Positions 7,893-17,323 of a DNA stretch of 48,634 nucleotides are shown in pieces. Source of the DNA: Gemmatimonadota bacterium (lineage in GTDB: Bacteria; Gemmatimonadota; Gemmatimonadetes; Longimicrobiales; Gaopeijiaceae); the NCBI GenBank assembly GCA_009692205.1, contig SHZR01000004.1, positions 1-48,634 on the forward strand, read 5' to 3'. A program made the position numbers and the translations under genes. How positions within the stretch are numbered: the stretch's first letter is position 1; every line of letters begins with the position of its first letter. The notes beneath the pieces were generated by a model. It was not told where the DNA came from and ran no database searches. It saw only the letters and a list, made by a program, of their open reading frames with translations.

Positions 7893-9485
7893 CTACCTCG
7901 GCCCCGCCCCCCTCACCTCCGCCGACACCTGTTCGCTGAACTTCGCGAAGTTGTCCTTGAACATCTTCGCGAGCCTGGCCGCCGCCGCGTCGTAGGCGGC
8001 GCCGTCGGGCCATGTGCCCCGCGGCGTGAGTACCTCGCTCGGCACGCCCGGGACGGACGTCGGCACGTCGATCCCGAACACGGGATCGGGCGTGAACTGC
8101 CCTCCGCTGAGGCGCCCGTCGAGCGCCGCGTGCACCATCGCGCGCGTGTGCGCCAGCTTCAGGCGACTGCCCGTACCGTACGCGCCACCAGACCAGCCGG
8201 TGTTGATGAGCCAGACCTGAGCCTCGTGCTCGCGGAGTCTCCTGCCGAGCATCTCGGCGTAGACGCTGGGGTGGCGCGGCAGGAACGGCGCGCCGAAGCA
8301 CGCGCTGAAGGTGGCCGACGGCTCGGTCACGCCGCGCTCGGTCCCGGCGACTCTCGCAGTGTAGCCGGACAAGAAGTGGTACATCGCCTGCGCGGGCGTG
8401 AGGCGCGCCACCGGAGGCAGCACGCCGTACGCGTCCGCGGTCAGGAAGACGACGTGGCGCGGGTGTCCGCTCCGACCCGACAGCACCGCGTTGGCGATGT
8501 AGTGGATGGGGTAGGACGCCCGCGTGTTCTCGGTGATCGAGGCGTTGTCGAAGTCGATCTCGCGCGTGCGCTCGTCGAGCACGACGTTCTCGAGGATCGT
8601 CCCGAACATCTGCGTCGCCTGGTAGATGTCCGGCTCGCCCTCGCGCGAGAGCTTGATGGTCTTCGCGTAGCACCCGCCCTCGAAGTTGAAGACGCCCTCC
8701 GCGCCCCAGCCGTGCTCGTCGTCTCCGATGAGACCGCGAGCCGGATCGGCCGACAGCGTGGTCTTTCCCGTCCCCGAGAGGCCGAAGAACAGGGCCACGT
8801 CTCTGTCCGGGCCGACGTTCGCCGAGCAGTGCATCGGGAAGACGTCCCGATCCGGCAGCACCTGGTTGAGGACCGAGAAGATCGACTTCTTGATCTCGCC
8901 CGCATAATGCGTTCCGGTGATCAGCACCTCACGCTTGGTGAAGTTCACGACGATCCCGACGTCCGAGCGCGTTCCGTGGCGCGCCGGATCGGCTTTCAGC
9001 GACGGCGCGTGCAACACCGTGAAGTCGGGCGAGAAGCCCTTCAGCGCTTCGGCGCCCAGGCGGAGGAACATGTTGTGCCCGAAGAGCGCGTGCCACGGGC
9101 TCTCGGTCACCACGCGCACGCCGATGCCGTGCGTCTCGTCCGCTCCAGCGCGCGCATCCTGCACGAAGAGGTCGCGCCCCCCGAGGTGCGCCACGACATC
9201 GAGTCGCAGCGCGGCGAAGTGCTCGGGTGAGAGCGCGACGTTCACGGCACCCCAATCGACCGTGCTCTCGGTCAGTGCGTCGCGCACGATGAAGCGATCC
9301 TTGGGGGACCGGCCCGTGTGCGGCACGGTCATCGTGGAGAGCGCACCCATGTGCACCAGCGTTCCGAGCTTGCGCGCGAACGACTCCTCGTAGAGGAGGG
9401 CCGGGGACAGGTTCCAATGAACGTGTCCCTTGGGCACGATACCGTGTCGGTCAAGTCCGTGCGAAGTCACGGCGTCCTTAGTCAT
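7893..9485 (-). CDS. pckA: Phosphoenolpyruvate carboxykinase (ATP)
   Basis: 530 residues, the usual size for the ATP-dependent enzyme, which converts oxaloacetate plus ATP to phosphoenolpyruvate, CO2 and ADP in gluconeogenesis. Visible motifs are TGRSPKDRFIV (oxaloacetate site), GTHYAGEIKKSIF, the kinase-1a loop GLSGTGKTTLS and GDDEHGW (metal site), and ENTRASYPI. The start ATG overlaps the malic enzyme stop (ATGA at 9485-9482), so the two are translationally coupled. Together they form a C4-to-C3 node: malate to pyruvate and oxaloacetate to PEP. The gene ends in a GC-rich stretch with no clear terminator. Confidence 0.97.
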   Translation of the reverse strand: MTKDAVTSHGLDRHGIVPKGHVHWNLSPALLYEESFARKLGTLVHMGALSTMTVPHTGRSPKDRFIVRDALTESTVDWGAVNVALSPEHFAALRLDVVAHLGGRDLFVQDARAGADETHGIGVRVVTESPWHALFGHNMFLRLGAEALKGFSPDFTVLHAPSLKADPARHGTRSDVGIVVNFTKREVLITGTHYAGEIKKSIFSVLNQVLPDRDVFPMHCSANVGPDRDVALFFGLSGTGKTTLSADPARGLIGDDEHGWGAEGVFNFEGGCYAKTIKLSREGEPDIYQATQMFGTILENVVLDERTREIDFDNASITENTRASYPIHYIANAVLSGRSGHPRHVVFLTADAYGVLPPVARLTPAQAMYHFLSGYTARVAGTERGVTEPSATFSACFGAPFLPRHPSVYAEMLGRRLREHEAQVWLINTGWSGGAYGTGSRLKLAHTRAMVHAALDGRLSGGQFTPDPVFGIDVPTSVPGVPSEVLTPRGTWPDGAAYDAAAARLAKMFKDNFAKFSEQVSAEVRGAGPR

Positions 9486-11743
9486 GAGTCATGCCTAGTC
9501 TGCCAGTCCACAGAGGCCACAGTGGCCAGATTCATCACATCCTGCACCGAGCATCCACGTTGTAGAACATGCACCGGCTTGGCCATCCCGAGCAGGACCG
9601 GCCCGATGACGTCGGCGCCCCCGAGTTCATCGAGGAGTTTGTACGCGGCGTTCGCGGCCGAGAGCCGCGAGAAGACGAGAACGTTCGCGGGGGCGCGCAG
9701 TCGCGCGAACGGGTAGGCGTCCAGCAGCTTCGCGGCATTCACCGCCGTGTCGGCCTGCATCTCGCCGTCGATCTCGAGATCCGGGTCCATCTGGCGAGCG
9801 ATCTCCACCGCCGCAGCGACCCGGCTGGCCTCCTCGTGTCGCGAGGAACCGAAGTTGGAGAAGCTCACCATCGCGACCCTCGGCCTGATCCCGAGCTCCC
9901 GCACGAAGCCCGCCGTCTGCACCGCGATCTCGGCGAGCGCATGCGCGTCCGGCTCGATGTTCACGGTCGTGTCCGCGAAGAAGTGCAACTCGCCCTTCGG
10001 GAACGCAAGCATATAGAGGCCTGAGACGCGTCCGCCTCCATTGGCTCCAACGACCTCGAGGCATGGACGGAGGATCTCCGCATAGTTCGCCTCGACGCCC
10101 GCCACGAGCGCGTCGGCGTGATTCGCCTCGAGCAGGCCCGCCGCGAAGTAGATCGGCTTGAGCATGTTCCATTCCGCCTCGGCCAGCGTGAGGCCCTTCC
10201 GGCCGCGTTTGCCGAACAGCGTGGCGGCGAACGATCCGCGCAGATCGTCGGCCTCGGGCGCGAACACGACCTCGACGCCCTCGAGATCCACGCCGAACTC
10301 GGCGGCCAGCTCCGCGAGGCGCGACGGGCGAGCCACGAGAATCGGCTTGCATATCCGCTCTGCGACGAGCTGCGCGGCGGCGCGCATGATCGTCTCGTTG
10401 TGCCCCTCCGAGAAGACCACGCGTGCGAGCTTCCGCCGCGCGCGATTCGTCATCCAACGCATGACTTCGCGCCCGGGTCCGAGGCTCCCGCGCAGTCTGT
10501 CCTCGTACTCCTCCAGGTCCACGTGCATCCGGGCGACCCCAGTGTCCATGGCGGCCTTCGCCACCGCGGGCGCCACATGGAAGAGCACGCGATGATCGAA
10601 CGGCTCGGGGATCAAGTACTCGGGGCCGAAGCTGAACTCGGAGCCCTCGTACGCTCCGCGCACCGTGTCCGGCACTTCCTCACGCGCGAGATCCGCGAGG
10701 GCCTGAGTCGCGGCGAGCATCATCGCGTGGTTGATCTCGGTGGCGCGCACGTCGAGCGCGCCGCGGAAGATGAACGGGAAGCCGAGTACGTTGTTCACCT
10801 GGTTCGGATAGTCCGAGCGGCCGGTCGCCATGATCGCGTCGTCGCGCACGGCTGCCACTTCCTCGGGAGAGATCTCCGGGTAGGGATTCGCGAGCGCGAA
10901 GATGATCGGGCTCTTCGCCATCGACTTCACCATCTCCGGCGTCACGACCCCCTTCGCGGACAACCCGATGAACACGTCCGCGCCCTCCAGCGCCCCGGCG
11001 AGCGTGCGCCGCGTCGTCTCGACGGCGAACGGCTCCTTGTACTCGTTCATTCCTTCCTTCCGGCCACGATAGACGACGCCCTTCGAGTCCGTGATCAGGA
11101 TGTGCTTCCGCGGCACGCCGAGCCGGCCGATGTGCTCCGCGGTCGAGAGGGCCGACGCTCCAGCTCCGCTGAACACGACGCGCACCTTGGCGATGTCCTT
11201 GCCCGCCACCTGGAGGGCGTTGATGAGCGCCGCCCCGACGATGATCGCGGTGCCGTGCTGATCGTCGTGGAAGACGGGGATGTCGAGCGATTCCTTGAGC
11301 CGCCGCTCGATGACGAAGCACGCGGGCGCCGAAATGTCCTCGAGGTTGATGCCGCCCACCGTTGGCTCGATCAGCTCGCAGAAGCGGATCACCTCCTCCG
11401 GATCTTCCGATGCGATCTCGATGTCGAACACGTCGATGCCGGCGAACCGCTTGAAGAGGACGGCCTTCCCCTCCATGACCGGCTTGGCCGCGAGAGGGCC
11501 GATGTTGCCCAGACCGAGGACGGCGGTCCCGTTGGAGACGACCGCGACGAGGTTGCCGCGCGCCGTGTACTTGAAGACGTCCTCGGGGTTCGCGTGGATC
11601 TCGAGGCACGGATCCGCGACGCCGGGCGTGTACGCCAGCGAGAGGTCGCGCTGAGTCGCCAGGGACTTCGTCGCGCCCACCTCGATCTTGCCGGGACGTC
11701 CGTGGGCGTGGTAGTCGAGGGCTTCCTGGCGGCGATTGGCCAT
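9482..11743 (-). CDS. maeB: NADP-dependent malic enzyme with phosphotransacetylase-like domain
   Basis: 753 residues, the length of MaeB-type hybrid malic enzymes. The N-terminal malic domain (about 1-430) includes [26 protein letters not shown], the [10 protein letters not shown] metal and substrate region and a [11 protein letters not shown] Rossmann loop. The C-terminal part (about 440-753) resembles phosphate acetyltransferase, starting near [14 protein letters not shown] and ending with [12 protein letters not shown]; in MaeB this part is regulatory, sensing acetyl-CoA or acetyl phosphate, and not known to be catalytic. The reaction is malate plus NADP+ to pyruvate, CO2 and NADPH. It is the first gene of the pair with pckA and diverges from fabF. 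Confidence 0.96.
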   Translation of the reverse strand: MANRRQEALDYHAHGRPGKIEVGATKSLATQRDLSLAYTPGVADPCLEIHANPEDVFKYTARGNLVAVVSNGTAVLGLGNIGPLAAKPVMEGKAVLFKRFAGIDVFDIEIASEDPEEVIRFCELIEPTVGGINLEDISAPACFVIERRLKESLDIPVFHDDQHGTAIIVGAALINALQVAGKDIAKVRVVFSGAGASALSTAEHIGRLGVPRKHILITDSKGVVYRGRKEGMNEYKEPFAVETTRRTLAGALEGADVFIGLSAKGVVTPEMVKSMAKSPIIFALANPYPEISPEEVAAVRDDAIMATGRSDYPNQVNNVLGFPFIFRGALDVRATEINHAMMLAATQALADLAREEVPDTVRGAYEGSEFSFGPEYLIPEPFDHRVLFHVAPAVAKAAMDTGVARMHVDLEEYEDRLRGSLGPGREVMRWMTNRARRKLARVVFSEGHNETIMRAAAQLVAERICKPILVARPSRLAELAAEFGVDLEGVEVVFAPEADDLRGSFAATLFGKRGRKGLTLAEAEWNMLKPIYFAAGLLEANHADALVAGVEANYAEILRPCLEVVGANGGGRVSGLYMLAFPKGELHFFADTTVNIEPDAHALAEIAVQTAGFVRELGIRPRVAMVSFSNFGSSRHEEASRVAAAVEIARQMDPDLEIDGEMQADTAVNAAKLLDAYPFARLRAPANVLVFSRLSAANAAYKLLDELGGADVIGPVLLGMAKPVHVLQRGCSVQDVMNLATVASVDWQTRHDS

Positions 11744-11854
11744 GTGACCTTTGCTTCAAAATCGCGGGGCGGGGCGATCATCCTAGCGGTTCGCCGCAGG
11801 GGTCCGCCAAGGTCTCGCGAGCACGCGTCGAAGTCGGTGACAAGGACCGAGCCG

Positions 11855-13114
11855 TTGCCTACCAAGCGCCGTAGCGTCGTCATCACGGGGATCGGGCCCG
11901 TCACCGCCTGCGGCATCGGGGTGGATGCCCTCATGGCAGGCCTGCGCGCTCGTCGCAGTCCGGTTGCCGCCCCGGTTGCCGCTTTCGATTCGAGCCCCTT
12001 CCGCAGCCACATGGCGGCGGAGGTACGCACTTTCGACCCCATCGCGTATCTCGACGCCAAGCAGGCGCGTCGGCTCGACCGGTTCGTGCAGTTCTCGCTC
12101 GTCGCCAGCAAGCTGGCCATCGAAGACGCGCGCCTCGATACCGCGAGCCTCGACCCGGGCCGAGTCGCCATCCAGATGGGATCGGCCATGGGCGGGATCG
12201 CGTACGCCGAGATCCAACTCAGAAGCTTCATCGAAGGGAGGTCGGGCCACATCGATCCCAGGCTCGCGACGACGACCTTCGCGGGCGCGGCGAGCTGCCA
12301 CGTCGCGATCGAGTACGGCTTCACCGGACCGAACACCACGAACGCGATGAGCTGCGCCGCCGGCACGATCGCGGTGGGCGAGGCGGCCAGGCTCATCCGC
12401 GAGGGCACCGTAGACGTCGCGATCGCGGGAGGCGTGGACGCGCCGCTCGCCCCCGTCTGCTACGGCGCGTTCGCCACCATGCGCGCCATGAGCACACGCA
12501 ACGACGATCCGGAGAAGGCGTGCCGCCCCTTCGACGAGGACCGCGACGGGTTCGTCATGGGCGAGGGTGCGTGCGTGCTCGTCATGGAGGAGGCCTCCAG
12601 CGCCCGGGCGCGCGGCGCGAAGATCTACGCGGAGCTGCGCGGCTACGGCATCAACAACGACGCATACCACATGTCCGCGCCGCGCCCTGACGGCTCCCGC
12701 GCCGCCGAGTGCATTCGCGCCGCCATCGCGGCGGCCGGCCTGACTCCGACCGACGTGGATCACGTGAACGCCCACGGGTCCAGCACGCAGCTCAACGACG
12801 GCACCGAGAGCAAGGCCATCCGCATCGCGCTCGGAGCCCACGCCGACCACGTGCCCGTCACGGGGACCAAGCCCTATCACGGCCACGCGTTGGGAGCGTC
12901 GGGAGCCATCGAAATCGGGATCTCGGCCCTCTCGCTGAAGCACGCCTGGATCCCGCCGACGCTGAACCTCGAGACGCCCGGCCAAGACTGCGACCTCGAC
13001 TACGTCACCGGGGCGGGTCGCGACGGGGCGCTCAAGGCCGTGATCTCGAACTCGTTCGGGTTCGGGGGGATCAACGCGGTCGTGCTCGCGACCGCCGCCT
13101 CCGAGCTCGGCTAG
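11855..13114 (+). CDS. fabF: 3-oxoacyl-[acyl-carrier-protein] synthase II
   Basis: 419 residues, a thiolase-fold condensing enzyme of fatty acid synthesis. The nucleophile is C167 in NAMSCAAGT; the two histidines are in DHVNAHGSST and KPYHGHALGASGA, and GFGGINAV near the end is typical. KPYHGHALG differs from the usual KSMTGH sequence, a mild divergence. The TTG at 11855 (reading MPTKRRSVVITG) has AAGGA eight nt upstream; an in-frame GTG at 11837 is the alternative. The open frame extends back to 10118, but that part is antisense to maeB and is not coding. Followed 5 nt later by the DUF4126-like gene. Confidence 0.93.
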   Translation: MPTKRRSVVITGIGPVTACGIGVDALMAGLRARRSPVAAPVAAFDSSPFRSHMAAEVRTFDPIAYLDAKQARRLDRFVQFSLVASKLAIEDARLDTASLDPGRVAIQMGSAMGGIAYAEIQLRSFIEGRSGHIDPRLATTTFAGAASCHVAIEYGFTGPNTTNAMSCAAGTIAVGEAARLIREGTVDVAIAGGVDAPLAPVCYGAFATMRAMSTRNDDPEKACRPFDEDRDGFVMGEGACVLVMEEASSARARGAKIYAELRGYGINNDAYHMSAPRPDGSRAAECIRAAIAAAGLTPTDVDHVNAHGSSTQLNDGTESKAIRIALGAHADHVPVTGTKPYHGHALGASGAIEIGISALSLKHAWIPPTLNLETPGQDCDLDYVTGAGRDGALKAVISNSFGFGGINAVVLATAASELG

Positions 13115-13119
13115 GTCGA

Positions 13120-14094
13120 ATGGACGGGCTCCCCCCGGAGCTGCTCGTCCTGCTTCCGTTGGCGGTAGCGGCCGGCATCGATCTCTACCTCACCCTGCTC
13201 TTCCTCGGCGCCGCGCCCACCAGCCCGTGGTGGACCCTGCCGCTCCCCGGCGCGCTCGGCGACCTCGACTCGCCCGGCGTGCTCATCATGGTGGGCGCTT
13301 TCTACCTGCTCGAGTTCTCCGCGGAGCGTTTCGCACCGGCGGCGCTCGTCTGGAACGCCTTCCACGCGGTCATCCGCCCGCTCGCGGGAGCGCTGCTGGC
13401 GCTCCTGCTCCTCGACGGCGAGCCGCTGGTGCTCGCCCTGTCGGGCGCCGTGGTAGCCGGAGCCGTCGCGTCGTTCGCGCACGCGGTCCGTTCCGGCGGG
13501 GCGATCGTGCGCTGGCTCGGCTCCGCCGCCTCGCCCCACGTGCTGCTCGTGTCTCTGGTCGAGGATGCGATGGTGCTCGGCCTGGTCGCGCTGGCGCTCG
13601 ACGCTCCGCTCGAGGCGCTGGCCGCCTCGGTCTCGCTCCTCGCTCTCGCGGCGATCGCGGGACCCTCGCACGCCCGCACGTTCGGCTTCGCCGTGCGCCT
13701 GGCCATAGCGCGCGTGTCGCAAACCCTCACCCAGCGCCGCTGGCTCGGCCCCGAGGAGCTCCCCGCCTGGGTGCGGCGCGCACTCGAGGGCGATGTGCTC
13801 GCCCCCGGCGGCGCCCTTCGCGGGAGCCCGGCGGGCGTGCACCGGCTCCCGGGCGCTCCGCGCTTCGCGACGGGGTGGGTCGTCGTTCGCGGGGGCTCGC
13901 CCCTATTCGTCTATCGCCGCGGCAGGACTCCCACGTCGGTCGACCTCGGACCCCTCGTGGCCGAGGGCGTGCTCGAGTCCGCCTTCTTCCGTCGCGTGGA
14001 CCTCAGGACCCGCGCCGGGGCGCCTGCATGCGTGTTCTTCGGCGTGAACGGACCGAGCGAGGCGAGCCTCAAGGCCGAGTTCCTGTTCGCCTGA
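13120..14094 (+). CDS. DUF4126-like integral membrane protein
   Basis: 324 residues beginning MDGLPPELLVLLPLAVAAG. Residues 1 to about 190 hold five to six hydrophobic helices with AGIDLYLTLLFLG, ALVWNAFHAVIRPLAGALLA and SHARTFGFAVRLA; the order of small-residue helices and an N-W/H-A-x-H-x-x-I-R-P pattern fits DUF4126. The C-terminal 120 residues are soluble, rich in Gly, Pro and Arg (GWVVVRGGSPLFVYRRGR and a final FFGVNGPSEA), and extend past the size of a bare DUF4126 domain. Function is unknown. Starts 5 nt after fabF, so probably co-transcribed. Confidence 0.7.
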   Translation: MDGLPPELLVLLPLAVAAGIDLYLTLLFLGAAPTSPWWTLPLPGALGDLDSPGVLIMVGAFYLLEFSAERFAPAALVWNAFHAVIRPLAGALLALLLLDGEPLVLALSGAVVAGAVASFAHAVRSGGAIVRWLGSAASPHVLLVSLVEDAMVLGLVALALDAPLEALAASVSLLALAAIAGPSHARTFGFAVRLAIARVSQTLTQRRWLGPEELPAWVRRALEGDVLAPGGALRGSPAGVHRLPGAPRFATGWVVVRGGSPLFVYRRGRTPTSVDLGPLVAEGVLESAFFRRVDLRTRAGAPACVFFGVNGPSEASLKAEFLFA

Positions 14095-14131
14095 CTCCTG
14101 CGTCTGATTCCCGGGGGCGCAAAAAAAACCT

Positions 14132-14158
14132 TTGACCCCGGAAACATGCCTTTATAGC
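14132..14158 (+). promoter_or_regulatory. Candidate promoter of the sigma factor gene
   Basis: TTGACC at 14132-14137 and TATAGC at 14153-14158, separated by 15 nt, in an AT-richer island (preceded by a run of eight A) about 140 nt before the sigma gene. The spacer is short for a sigma-70 promoter, so support is modest. The rest of the roughly 200-nt leader holds nothing recognisable. Confidence 0.35.
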
Positions 14159-14293
14159 TTGACCTTCACCCTTCATGCTTTCGGACTGGCTCTTCCGTCG
14201 TCTCGTTAAACCCAAGCTCTGAAAGGGTTTCCGAGGGGACGGTCTCACCGGGCCAGGCCTCGTCGACCCCCAGATGAGGACCAGAAATAGCGA

Positions 14294-15154
14294 ATGTTTG
14301 CTTCCTCGCGCGGCCTGGATTCGTTCGACCAGTATCTGCAGGACGTAGAGAAATACCCGCTCATACAGGATCCCCACGAGGAGCGCGAGCTCGCCCGACG
14401 AGCGCGCGTGGGCGACAAGGAGGCGGCCGAGCGACTGGTCACGGCCAACCTCCGATTCGTCATCTCCTACGTGAAGAAGTATCAGGGCCGCGGCCTGGGG
14501 CTCGCCGAGTTGGTCTGCATCGGCAACGAAGGCCTGCTCAAAGCGGTGAAGAAGTTCGATCCGGACAAGGGGGTGAAGTTCATCTCCTACGCCGTGTGGT
14601 GGATCCGGCAGACGGTGCTCCAGGCGCTCGCCGAGCAGACCCGCTCCGTACGCATCCCGCTCAACCAGAACTCCAACCTCGCCCGCCTCTCCCGCACCGA
14701 CACCCAGCTCACGCAGTCGCTCGGGCGCTCTCCGACGGACCAGGAGATCGCCACCGAGATGCAGGAGCCGGTGGATACGGTCCGGGCGCTTCGTCGAGTG
14801 GCCGCCTCCGAGTTGAGCCTCGACGCGCCGATCGACCGGGGAGACCGGGACAGCGCAAGCTTTGGCGAGCGATTTGCAGGAGCTGAGCCGGGAAATATCG
14901 AGGAGGACGTCGAGTCGGTGGCCCGGCGCGACTTCCTCGAGACCATGTTCGCGTCGTACCTGACCGAACGCGAGCGGAAGATCCTCTATCTGTACTATGG
15001 ACTCGACGACGGCGAGGAGCGCACCCTCGAAGAGATCGGCTCGCTTCTCGGCGTCACGCGGGAGCGGATCCGGCAGATCCGCAACCGCGCCTTCGAGAAG
15101 CTACGGGAGAGTCCTCACGGCGAGTCCCTCTCGGGGTTCTGGAGCGCTCACTAG
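14294..15154 (+). CDS. RNA polymerase sigma-70 factor, RpoD-like group 1/2, compact
   Basis: 286 residues. Region 1.2 (DSFDQYLQDVEKYPLI), region 2 (ANLRFVISYVKKY, then FISYAVWWIRQ for -10 recognition), region 3 (NLARLSRTDTQL through ELSLDAPI) and region 4 (LTERERKILYLYYG, then GVTRERIRQIRNRA helix-turn-helix) are all present in order. It lacks the long acidic region 1.1 of full RpoD, so its size matches the compact primary or group 2 factors typical of several phyla. Whether it is the main sigma factor or an alternative RpoS-like one cannot be told from this window. A GAGGA lies about 15 nt before the ATG, a loose ribosome binding site. Confidence 0.93.
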   Translation: MFASSRGLDSFDQYLQDVEKYPLIQDPHEERELARRARVGDKEAAERLVTANLRFVISYVKKYQGRGLGLAELVCIGNEGLLKAVKKFDPDKGVKFISYAVWWIRQTVLQALAEQTRSVRIPLNQNSNLARLSRTDTQLTQSLGRSPTDQEIATEMQEPVDTVRALRRVAASELSLDAPIDRGDRDSASFGERFAGAEPGNIEEDVESVARRDFLETMFASYLTERERKILYLYYGLDDGEERTLEEIGSLLGVTRERIRQIRNRAFEKLRESPHGESLSGFWSAH

Positions 15155-15161
15155 TGGGCTT

Positions 15162-15179
15162 GGCCGCCTGAGGGCGGCC
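15162..15179 (+). other. Perfect hairpin at the sigma / barrel-protein junction
   Basis: GGCCGCC, loop TGAG, GGCGGCC: seven perfect GC pairs starting 8 nt after the sigma factor stop, with no T-run following. It could attenuate transcription, or control translation of the next gene, because the most plausible start codon (CTG at 15168) lies at the stem-loop boundary. Confidence 0.6.
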
Positions 15180-17198
15180 TCCATCGCGACGGCCGCATCG
15201 CTCGCGGCGTCGCTGGGCCTGGCGCTTGCCGCCTCGGCTTCCGCGCAGGCCCCCTCCTGGAACGACCCGAGGGTGCTCGATCTCGTCGGGCGTGCCCGCG
15301 CGGTGCGAAGCTCCGCTGCGGTAGACTCCGCCTTCCGCTCGTACAAGGCCCAAGCTCGAGGCTACGTCTACTTCTTCTTCGATCGACCGGACACGGGCAA
15401 CCGCACGCTCGTGAAGGCCGACCAGGTCGCCCTCGACGTCTACTGGCAGGCCCCGAACTCGACCAAGCAAGTGATCGTCGGTCAGCGTGATCAGCAGATG
15501 CTGCCGACCGACATCCGCTACCACCTCGACCATCTGACTGTCGTGCAGGACGACTTCGGCGACTCCATCAGCATGGGTGACGGCGACGAGGTCGAAGCGG
15601 TCCCCCATCCCGTGGGACCGGGCTCCGACGGCGTGTACGACTTCCTCCTCGCCGACTCGCTCAGCATCAGCTACGCGGGCGGCGCGGAGGAGATCAGGGT
15701 GTACCAGGTGCGCGTGCGGCCTCGCGACTTCGAGCGACCGGGCTTCGTCGGCACTGTGTTTCTCGACAGGGCGACCGCCGCCATCGTGCGCATGAGCTTC
15801 TCGTTCACGCCGGCGTCGTACGTCGATCCCTACGTCGACTACATCCGCATCTCGCTCGACAACTCGCTCTGGATGGGGCGCCACTGGCTTCCCTATCGAC
15901 AGGAGGTGGAGATCCGCCGCGAGATCCCTCTGCTGGACGTCATGGCCGGGAGCGTAATCAGGGGACGATTCGAGATCCGTGGATACGACTTCGATGTCGC
16001 CCTGCCGCTCTCGCTGTTCGCGGGAGGGCGCGTGAGCACGGCGTCTCCGGCCGCGCGCGCGGCGTTCCCGTTCGAGCGCGGCCTACTCGACGACATCGAG
16101 GAGGAGGGGCTCGACCTCTCGCCTTCGCTGGAGGAGGTGCGCACCGAGGTCGCGCAGGTGGTGCAGGATCAGGTCGTGAGCGGCCTCGACCCGTTCCGTC
16201 TCTATTTCGCGGCCGTGTCCGAGGCGGCGCGGTACAACCGTGCCGAGGGGCTGCGCCTCGGCGGCGGATTTACGCTTCGGCCCGCGGAGTCTCTCATGAT
16301 GCGCGTCTCCGGCGGATACGCGTTCGGCCGAGAGCGGGCCTCCGGGGCGGTCTCCACGACGCTCAGTCCCGGACGCGTGGTGCCGACGCTCGACCTCTAC
16401 TGGGACGCCCTCGGCGACGTGGGCGGCTATCTCGGCGCGTCGACGCTCGAGAACACCATCTCCGCCGTCTCGGGCAAGAAGGACTACACCGACCCCTTCT
16501 TCAAGCGAGGCGCGGCGCTCACGCTCGGCGGGGCGGACCCGGCTGGGCCCGCGGTGACGTTCCGCTGGGAGGAACATCGGAGCGCGCGGGACGTCGTGTC
16601 GGACGACCTCGCCGACACGGACTTCCGCCCCGTCCGCACCATCGACGAAGGCGCGCTCGGTGCCGTGTCGGTGCATGCCCCTGTGACGCTGCCCGGAGGG
16701 GGAGCCGCGAGCCTCACGGGGGACGTGGGGCGCCTCGAGACCCGCACGTTCGGCTCGCTCTCCGGAGAGGCCCTCTGGGAGATTCGGGCCCTCGACCACC
16801 CCTGGAGGGCCGAGCTGTCCCTCGGTGCCGGTGCGATCACCGACGACGCCCCCGCACAGAACCTCTTCCTCCTGGGAGGTCGTTGGACGCTGCCGGGCCA
16901 CGACTACCGCTCCTTCGCGGGCGACCGCTATTGGCTGCTCAAAGGGGAGGCCACCTGGTCGGTCTATGCGCCCTACGTCGGCGTGCGTGCGATCGGCGCG
17001 GTCGGCGCCACCTATCTTGGCTCCCGCAGCCTTCCCGCGGACTGGATGGTCCAAAACTCGGACGGGCTGCGCGGGTCCATCGGCGCAGGGCTGTCGCTCG
17101 GCTGGGATGCCATGCGCGTCGACATCGCCCACGGTGTCCGAGGTGGTGGCTGGGAGGCGCTCTTCTCGGTCGCGAGGCAGTTCAGGGACTGGCTGTAA
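15168..17198 (+). CDS. Exported outer-membrane beta-barrel protein, unknown function
   Basis: About 676 residues. A signal peptide (AASIATAASLAASLGLALAA then SASAQAP) is followed by a soluble N-terminal domain (to about 310) and a C-terminal half of alternating amphipathic strands rich in Gly, Tyr and Arg, ending in ARQFRDWL, consistent with an outer-membrane barrel with a short non-standard terminus. The layout recalls large surface proteins with an N-terminal regular domain (DUF5686-like), but I cannot assign a family firmly. No ATG, GTG or TTG is available in frame between the sigma stop and the signal peptide; CTG at 15168 is the only usual near-cognate codon, so the exact start is uncertain. 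It probably depends on read-through from the sigma gene. Confidence 0.75.
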   Translation: MRAASIATAASLAASLGLALAASASAQAPSWNDPRVLDLVGRARAVRSSAAVDSAFRSYKAQARGYVYFFFDRPDTGNRTLVKADQVALDVYWQAPNSTKQVIVGQRDQQMLPTDIRYHLDHLTVVQDDFGDSISMGDGDEVEAVPHPVGPGSDGVYDFLLADSLSISYAGGAEEIRVYQVRVRPRDFERPGFVGTVFLDRATAAIVRMSFSFTPASYVDPYVDYIRISLDNSLWMGRHWLPYRQEVEIRREIPLLDVMAGSVIRGRFEIRGYDFDVALPLSLFAGGRVSTASPAARAAFPFERGLLDDIEEEGLDLSPSLEEVRTEVAQVVQDQVVSGLDPFRLYFAAVSEAARYNRAEGLRLGGGFTLRPAESLMMRVSGGYAFGRERASGAVSTTLSPGRVVPTLDLYWDALGDVGGYLGASTLENTISAVSGKKDYTDPFFKRGAALTLGGADPAGPAVTFRWEEHRSARDVVSDDLADTDFRPVRTIDEGALGAVSVHAPVTLPGGGAASLTGDVGRLETRTFGSLSGEALWEIRALDHPWRAELSLGAGAITDDAPAQNLFLLGGRWTLPGHDYRSFAGDRYWLLKGEATWSVYAPYVGVRAIGAVGATYLGSRSLPADWMVQNSDGLRGSIGAGLSLGWDAMRVDIAHGVRGGGWEALFSVARQFRDWL

Positions 17199-17203
17199 GC
17201 AAA

Positions 17204-17232
17204 GAGGCTCGGGGGCGGAGCCCCCGAGCCTC
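17204..17232 (+). terminator. Strong stem-loop after the barrel-protein gene
   Basis: GAGGCTCGGGGGC, loop GGA, GCCCCCGAGCCTC: a perfect 13-bp stem beginning 5 nt after the stop codon. There is no T-run, as is common for hairpins in GC-rich genomes, so it may terminate or stabilise the mRNA end. Confidence 0.7.
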
Positions 17233-17237
17233 TGCGT

Positions 17238-17267
17238 CGTGGTGGAAACACCACGCCCGGCCGTCAA
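17238..17267 (+). repeat. Inverted partial copy of the neighbouring tRNA-like gene
   Basis: CGTGGTGGAA and CACGCCCGGCCGTCAA, read on the plus strand, match the 5' half of the tRNA-like gene on the minus strand (its D arm and the 5' side of the anticodon arm), with four differing bases between the two blocks. The copy itself folds as GTGGTG-GAAA-CACCAC, a 6-bp stem with a GAAA tetraloop. The two copies are about 110 nt apart in opposite orientation. Confidence 0.6.
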
Positions 17268-17323
17268 CATCCCAGGTCTGCTGACCCGGTGTGGCTGAGT
17301 TAACCTCTTCAAGACACGTGGTG

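Noticed and set aside
10118-11854. Open frame extending fabF upstream by almost 580 codons
   Set aside because: Antisense to maeB, with no domain resemblance; fabF begins at 11855 or 11837.
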